Source of the DNA: Chryseobacterium gregarium DSM 19109
GTDB taxonomy: Bacteria > Bacteroidota > Bacteroidia > Flavobacteriales > Weeksellaceae
Reading direction: 5' to 3'
DNA: 64,000 nt
NCBI RefSeq assembly: GCF_000430845.1
Contig: NZ_AUMU01000018.1
Span: forward strand, 1-64,000
In this document: one piece after another, positions 59,191 through 64,000 of the stretch
Numbering within the stretch: position 1 is the stretch's first letter
Layout: each line of letters opens with the position of its first letter
Position numbers and translations under genes: made by a program
The notes under the pieces: model-generated
Told to the model about the DNA's origin: nothing
The model's input: only the letters and a program-made list of their open reading frames with translations
Database searches by the model: none

Positions 59191-60054
59191 ATGAAAGAAA
59201 GATTAAATATAATAGGAGGAGAGTGGATTTATTATAAAATTTACCTGGGGTCTAAAACAGCAGATAATTTTTTGTCGAATGAAATCAAGTCATTAGTTGA
59301 TTATTTGACAGCTAATGATGTAATAGAAAAATGGTTTTTTATAAGATATAATGATCCCCAACCTCATTTAAGAATACGCTATAAATGCAATTCATCTCAA
59401 TTGCCCGTAGTCATAAACATGATGTATAATATTTTATATCCGTTGGTTCAAAACCATACAATCTGGAAAGTCCAAAATGAAACCTATAACCGGGAAATAG
59501 AAAGATACGGGTTGCATACTATAGAATTAGCAGAGTTATTTTTTAACTATGACAGTAATATGGTGATTGACTTTTTTTCTAAATATAAAAATGATGATGA
59601 GAAAAGATGGTTATTTGCTTTAAAGGCTATTGATCATCATTTAAATTTATTTAAATATTCTTTGTTGGAAAAAAGAGATTTATTGGAGAGGCTGAGTATA
59701 AGTTTTAAAAGTGAGTTTTCAAATTCAAAGGAACTCAATACAGGACTTAATAATAAATTCAGAGAAAACAAAAAGAAAATTGCAGATTTCATTGACAGCA
59801 ATGATGAAAATATGGATGTAATTAATATTTTGACAGTAAAGAATAAAAATTTGTCAGATACTGCAGATGACATAATGAAAATTCTTGCAGACGATACTTC
59901 TTTAAATATGAACAGCTTCAATGCCAGCCTGATTCATATGATGCTTAACAGGATTTTTAAATCTAAGAACAGAATGAATGAATTTGTATGTTATGACTTT
60001 TTATTTAGGTATTACAATTCTAAAATTGCAATGGAAAAATATAATGCATTATAA
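59191..60054 (+). CDS. LanB C-terminal elimination protein (thiopeptide-type bacteriocin biosynthesis)
   Basis: 287 residues. GEWIYYKIYLGS, WFFIRYNDPQPHLRIRY, ETYNREIERYG and the final SLIHMMLNRIF segment match the SpaB_C/thiopeptide-type biosynthesis domain, which removes glutamate to yield dehydroalanine or dehydrobutyrine. It works with the preceding LanB protein. It is the last gene of the operon; a terminator lies 48 bp downstream. No leader peptidase, exporter or immunity gene follows. Confidence 0.92.
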   Translation: MKERLNIIGGEWIYYKIYLGSKTADNFLSNEIKSLVDYLTANDVIEKWFFIRYNDPQPHLRIRYKCNSSQLPVVINMMYNILYPLVQNHTIWKVQNETYNREIERYGLHTIELAELFFNYDSNMVIDFFSKYKNDDEKRWLFALKAIDHHLNLFKYSLLEKRDLLERLSISFKSEFSNSKELNTGLNNKFRENKKKIADFIDSNDENMDVINILTVKNKNLSDTADDIMKILADDTSLNMNSFNASLIHMMLNRIFKSKNRMNEFVCYDFLFRYYNSKIAMEKYNAL

Positions 60055-60102
60055 TATGATTTTATCATTATACTAAATAAATAATTCACTCAGATTATGG
60101 TG

Positions 60103-60128
60103 ACAGGGTAACTTCCCTGTTTTTATTT
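60103..60128 (+). terminator. Terminator of the lanthipeptide operon
   Basis: ACAGGG (60103-60108), loop TAACTT, CCCTGT (60115-60120), then TTTTATTT. Confidence 0.75.
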
Positions 60129-60131
60129 GCA

Positions 60132-60530
60132 TTGAAACAGTCTGATATTGGAGTAAGATTAAAGAAGTTTGTAGAAAGATGGGTGTAGGTGAAGCCACTT
60201 TTTACAATGGGAAGAAGAAATCCGGAGCTTTGGCGTTTACGGCAATTAGAGGAAGAAAACAGCAACTCATAAAGTTGGCAGCCAACTTAAATCCGGATAA
60301 GCAGATTCTTCAGGATATGCTGAAAAAAAAGTTCTAAGTCCGGTTCAGAAGCGTAAACCGGCGAGAGCAATACAGCACAATTACAGGGGTCCTCAGAGAA
60401 AAAGCGGTCATTTGATATTCCTTCGTTCAGGTGTTTATGATTATCATTTTGCCGCAACTTAGAGACTGGTGGCTGAAGGCATTAAAGGGACAGGATTTCT
60501 GTCCCTTGTCGTTTTTTGGCAGTAACGCCA
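60132..60530 (+). pseudogene. Decayed IS3-family insertion element (OrfA and start of OrfB)
   Basis: In shifting frames the DNA encodes KIKEVCRKMGVGEATFYN (from about 60155), LRQLEEENSNS, then NLNPDKQILQDMLKKKF and a stop near 60335, the classic end of IS3 OrfA. OrfB then begins PVQKRKPARAIQHNYRG and continues through GVYDYHF. At least three frame changes and loss of the DDE domain show it is dead. The conserved OrfA Trp in FYNWKKK has become Gly. Apart from this relic and the terminator, 60055-60667 holds nothing that I can support. Confidence 0.88.
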
Positions 60531-60667
60531 GGCATCAGTAACAGGCAGCTTGAAAGAAAATGCTAGAAAACTCAGGAATACATCCGGAATTATTTACCAG
60601 GATGACCAGGTTTATCCATGCCTATATATTCTAAAGTTGCTGCTCCTGCACATTGTACAAATGCGGT

Positions 60668-61342
60668 TTAACCGTTGCTTTTCTTTTCAGTGGTAAATTT
60701 TTCAGCAATGATATAAGGCTGATTCAGGCAATAATCATCCGGGCATATCATTTCATTTCCAAAAATTAAGACTTTCATATTCTTATAATCGCTTTCGTAT
60801 TCCCCGTCAATTTGAACCTGTAAATTTTCAGACTCACAAAGTCTCCTGAATGGATCAAGTAAAATTTTAGGCAAAGTAATATATTCGGCATCGCTTTCTT
60901 CAGTCATTAAACCTTTAAAGCTTTCAGGAATTTCTTTTTCTCCAAACAGATTCTGGGTGTTCCAAAAAAAGTCTTCCAGCTTTTTCCAGGAACCGATGTC
61001 GTTTTGAAGCAATTGATAAAATTTACCAAGGAATTCGAATTTGTTATCCGGTACCCCGATGATCATGCACTGGATTTCCGGGCTCTCCATTATTTTCAGA
61101 AGCGGATGATTTTCGTAAATATTTATTTTCAGATAAGGCATCAGGTTTCCGGAATCAAAATTTTTAAAACCAAAAACATTTTCTGCATTGATGATCCAGT
61201 CGTTTTGTTTTTCTGTTTCATCAATTAGAGTGATGTGAAGCTGAAGCCGAGCACGGTCAGCTTCAAAAACAAGTTTTTTTAAATAGGTGAAACCCTGAGA
61301 GGCAAAATTCTTTGAATTTGAAACTTCAACCAGTTCTTCCAT
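60668..61342 (-). CDS. Hypothetical protein
   Basis: 224 residues with no signal peptide or membrane segment, acidic and rich in aromatic residues. I do not recognise a family. Visible features are SQGFTYLKKLVFEADRARLQ near the N-terminus, a central FLGKFYQLLQNDIGSWKKLE helix and a C-terminal segment with VQIDGEYESDYKNMKVLIFG. Codon use and an uninterrupted frame support a real gene. It lies alone between the IS3 relic and the divergent PIG-L gene, and nothing in its context suggests a function. Confidence 0.65.
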   Translation of the reverse strand: MEELVEVSNSKNFASQGFTYLKKLVFEADRARLQLHITLIDETEKQNDWIINAENVFGFKNFDSGNLMPYLKINIYENHPLLKIMESPEIQCMIIGVPDNKFEFLGKFYQLLQNDIGSWKKLEDFFWNTQNLFGEKEIPESFKGLMTEESDAEYITLPKILLDPFRRLCESENLQVQIDGEYESDYKNMKVLIFGNEMICPDDYCLNQPYIIAEKFTTEKKSNG

Positions 61343-61645
61343 TGCTGTATGTTTTAGTGAAATTAAAGTTAGGAAAACAGGATTGGTCCTGCAAATGTCC
61401 TGTTTTTAAAACCTTCGAAACGGCGTAATCCCAACTTTTGTCAGGGTTATTACTTAACTTAAGCGTATGATCCTGAAAACTTACCTTATTCCCAAGATAC
61501 TTCCGGACGACGGCGGCAGACGTTCCGGCAGCCTTAACGGCTTCTTTCAGCCGTTTTAAACCGTCAGCAAAAAGAGCGGGTTGCCTTTTCTTTTAAGGCT
61601 GAAAGAAAAACGATTTACTTATATTTGCGCCCAAAGCAGATTCAA
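61343..61645. other. Divergent intergenic region with two hairpins
   Basis: 303 bp between the hypothetical gene and the PIG-L gene. AAAACAGGA (61374-61382) pairs with TCCTGTTTT (61398-61406) across a 15-nt loop. AACGGCT (61536-61542) pairs with AGCCGTT (61549-61555), followed by TTTAAA. Both look like terminators or remnants yet lie upstream of both genes. The promoter at 61620 is the only other feature seen. Confidence 0.5.
61620..61627 (+). promoter_or_regulatory. -7 box TATATTTG for the PIG-L gene
   Basis: Exact TAnnTTTG match 18 bp before the ATG at 61646. No TTG at ideal -33 spacing was found. Confidence 0.6.
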
Positions 61646-64000
61646 ATGTTCAAAAAACTAATCATTGTATTGATCCTTGGCTTTTCTACGGTTTTTTGTC
61701 GGGCCCAGCAGGTCCGGCCCTCAAAATCATCTGAAATTTACCGCGAACTCAAAACCCTTAAACACCTGCCTAAAGTTTTATACCTGGCGGCTCATCCCGA
61801 TGATGAAAATACAGGACTGCTCTCCTGGCTCATCAACGACCGGAATGTGGAAACGGGCTATCTGTCTTTAACCAGAGGGGACGGCGGCCAGAATTTATTA
61901 GGCACAGAGCAGGGGGCGGCGTTGGGTTTAATCCGGACCCATGAACTTTTGGAGGCCAGAAAGTTAGACGGCGCCCAACAGTTTTTTACCCGGGCGATTG
62001 ATTTCGGGTTCTCTAAAAATACAACCGATACCTTTAAACAATGGGATGCAGATCTTATCACAGCGGATGTCGTCTGGGTCATCCGTCAATTCCGTCCTGA
62101 TGTAATCATTTGCCGTTTTCCGCCTACCGCGGCGGCAGGCCACGGGCAACATGCGGCTTCGGCAGTGGTGGCGGAAAAAGCGTTTAAGCTGGCCGGCGAT
62201 AAAACCGCTTTCCCCAACCAACTCAAATATGTTAAGGTATGGCAGCCCAAACGTGTATTGTGGAATACGTTCCGCTTCGGCGCAGTCAATACAACGGCCG
62301 AAAATCAGCTGAAAGTTACCGTCGGGCAATATGATGCGCAGCTGGGGATGGGCTACGGTGAACTGGCAGGATTAAGCAGAAGCTTACATAAAAGCCAGGG
62401 CGCGGGAACACAGTCCGTAGCCGGGATCAGGACTGAATATTTTAGCCATGTTCTTGGTGAGCCTGCCAAAGCAGCTCTTTTTGATGGCGTAGTCAAAACC
62501 TGGACCGCAAAAGGAAACACAGATATTGACCAGTCATTGGATAAAATTATTTCCGCTTTCAATTTCAATCAGCCTGACCTGAGCTTGCCCGCTTTGCTTG
62601 TTCTACGGAAAAAGGTAATGGCAATCAATGATGTGAACCTGAAAAAGGATAAAATGACGGCACTTGACCATATTATTTTAAGCTGTGCCGGGTTTATGGG
62701 CGAGGCCGTGACGAATCAGGCTGAAGCGGTTGCCGGAGAGCACTACAATTTCAGGTTAAACCTGATTTCAAGAGCTGAAAATCCTGTCGTTGTTGAAAAT
62801 GTAAAATGGCTGAATCAGTCAGAAAGCTTCAACAGGAAACTGTCAAAAGATTCTTTAATGACCATTGAACATGACATTCAGATTCCTGCGGATGCAGCAC
62901 TCACAGAACCCTACTGGCTGGCAAAACCAGCCACGGACGCGGCCACGTTCTCTGTTCCCAATGATACTTTAATCGGCCTGCCGGAGGCAGAATCACCGTT
63001 GAATGTATTGCTTGACTTAAAAATCGGTCCGGAAAAGTTCCGGGTGAAGCTTCCTTTATCGTTCAAGAAATTAGACCCGGTTCGGGGTGATGTGGTTGAA
63101 GCCCTGCGCGTTATTCCTGCACTGGAACTGAAATTTACACAGCCGCTTTATCTGGTCAAGGAAAATGAAGATCTCCGTTTAAGTTTAAATGTTAAGGTAA
63201 ATTCCAATAAACAATACAATAAAGGGACTCTGAACCTGATGTATAACGGTGAACGGTTAGGCACCGCTGATGTCAATCCGGTCACTGAAAAAGATTTTAC
63301 CATCGATTACGTTATTCCAAAAACCAAGCTTGCCTCAATCCATTCAAACCGTCTGCAACTGGATGCTGATTTTGTTGCAGATGGAGTCACCTATAACAAA
63401 AAACAGGTATTGATCCAGTACCCGCATCTGCCTTCCCTACAATATTTTGTGCCTGCATCGGTAACCGTCATGAAAGGCGATATCCGGGCGACGGTTAAAA
63501 AAGTGGGCTACATCCAGGGGGCGGGCGATTTCATTCCTGAGTTCCTGCGCATAGCCGGTATCCAGGTAGAGATTTTGAAAGATGAAGATTTTTATGGCAA
63601 CCCGGATGGATCAGGCGGAAACGGCAGCCAGAACAGGCTGTCGCAATATGATGCCATCGTCCTGGGGGTCCGTGCCAATAACACGGAGAAAAAGCTGGGC
63701 CGCTGGATGCCTTTCTTATGGTCTTATGTAAAAGCCGGAGGCAATCTGGTGATGCAGTACAACACCAGCCAGGATACCACCGTTAAACAATTGGGGATCT
63801 ACAGTTTCAGCATTGCCAATAAGCGCGTGACCGAAGAAAATGCGGCGGTTACCTTTTTAAATCCAGCTCATAAATTACTCAACTTCCCGAACAAAATTAC
63901 GGCGGATGATTTTAAGGGCTGGGTGCAGGAGCGCGGCGCCTATTTCCCGGACCAATGGGATGCGGCGTATCAACCGCTTTTTGAAATGCACGATACCGGG
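61646..64000 (+). CDS. Exported PIG-L family deacetylase, truncated by window edge
   Basis: 785 codons are open to the end of the window. The ATG at 61646 gives a signal peptide (MFKKLIIVLILGFSTVFC). The PIG-L/LmbE metal site is visible as AAHPDDE (His50, Asp52, Asp53) with TRGDGGQN and RTHELLEAR following, and the later AAAGHGQHAAS supplies the third ligand region. Downstream, residues about 350-785 are beta-sandwich-like with a GATase-like segment (AIVLGVRANNTEKKLG-type). The family removes acetyl groups from N-acetylglucosaminyl substrates. The DNA is clearly GC-richer than the rest of the window. It has its own promoter and no visible link to the lanthipeptide genes. Confidence 0.9.
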   Translation, partial: MFKKLIIVLILGFSTVFCRAQQVRPSKSSEIYRELKTLKHLPKVLYLAAHPDDENTGLLSWLINDRNVETGYLSLTRGDGGQNLLGTEQGAALGLIRTHELLEARKLDGAQQFFTRAIDFGFSKNTTDTFKQWDADLITADVVWVIRQFRPDVIICRFPPTAAAGHGQHAASAVVAEKAFKLAGDKTAFPNQLKYVKVWQPKRVLWNTFRFGAVNTTAENQLKVTVGQYDAQLGMGYGELAGLSRSLHKSQGAGTQSVAGIRTEYFSHVLGEPAKAALFDGVVKTWTAKGNTDIDQSLDKIISAFNFNQPDLSLPALLVLRKKVMAINDVNLKKDKMTALDHIILSCAGFMGEAVTNQAEAVAGEHYNFRLNLISRAENPVVVENVKWLNQSESFNRKLSKDSLMTIEHDIQIPADAALTEPYWLAKPATDAATFSVPNDTLIGLPEAESPLNVLLDLKIGPEKFRVKLPLSFKKLDPVRGDVVEALRVIPALELKFTQPLYLVKENEDLRLSLNVKVNSNKQYNKGTLNLMYNGERLGTADVNPVTEKDFTIDYVIPKTKLASIHSNRLQLDADFVADGVTYNKKQVLIQYPHLPSLQYFVPASVTVMKGDIRATVKKVGYIQGAGDFIPEFLRIAGIQVEILKDEDFYGNPDGSGGNGSQNRLSQYDAIVLGVRANNTEKKLGRWMPFLWSYVKAGGNLVMQYNTSQDTTVKQLGIYSFSIANKRVTEENAAVTFLNPAHKLLNFPNKITADDFKGWVQERGAYFPDQWDAAYQPLFEMHDTG

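Overview
The window is AT-rich bacterial DNA of Bacteroidota type, most likely Flavobacteriales/Weeksellaceae and Chryseobacterium-like. The taxonomic call is inference from gene content: an outer-membrane beta-barrel protein with a carboxypeptidase-regulatory-like N-terminus, a Bacteroidota-style class I lanthipeptide leader, and several TAnnTTTG-type -7 promoter boxes. No tRNA or rRNA gene was seen.

Region 1 (1-42177) is a large hybrid NRPS/PKS cluster, all on the plus strand with tiny gaps or overlaps, and it continues upstream of the window. Order: truncated NRPS (C-A-PCP, Thr code); KS-AT-KR-ACP polyketide synthase; docking-C-A(Ser)-PCP-E-C; stand-alone SyrP/AsnO-like Fe(II)/2-oxoglutarate hydroxylase; C*-A(Asn)-PCP-C-A(aromatic)-PCP-E-C-A(Thr)-PCP-E-C'; outer-membrane barrel protein; glycosyltransferase; type II thioesterase; cyclic-peptide ABC exporter; C-A(Gly)-PCP-C; membrane-anchored S33 hydrolase; second sugar-transferase-like protein (DUF6625 type); small C39-like protein; and a phosphopantetheinyl transferase that can activate the carrier domains. 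If colinear, the peptide core is ...Thr-(C2, 3-hydroxy)-D-Ser-(3-hydroxy)Asn-D-aromatic-D-Thr-Gly, probably glycosylated. The degenerate condensation-like domain just before the Asn A domain fits an 'interface' domain that recruits the hydroxylase.

Region 2 (42178-54540) is an accessory block bordered by debris: an IS3-type transposase scrap, a CDF cation transporter, an HxlR regulator divergent from a nitroreductase-like flavoprotein, an ABM monooxygenase with two short-chain dehydrogenases (one with a disrupted start), an AraC regulator, an aldo/keto reductase-SDR-AraC operon, a beta-lactamase-fold serine hydrolase and a membrane-embedded AraC regulator. A decayed copy of the 3' end of the CDF gene lies at about 54.6 kb.

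Region 3 (55320-60128) is a compact class I lanthipeptide operon: an 80-residue precursor with a CCxC core, an attenuator-like hairpin, LanC cyclase, and a LanB dehydratase split into glutamylation and elimination proteins, closed by a terminator. No protease or exporter is adjacent. It is followed by a decayed IS3 element, a hypothetical protein, and the 5' part of a visibly GC-richer PIG-L deacetylase gene that runs off the window.

All specificity codes, motif positions and alignments were read by eye from the sequence; none was checked by database search.
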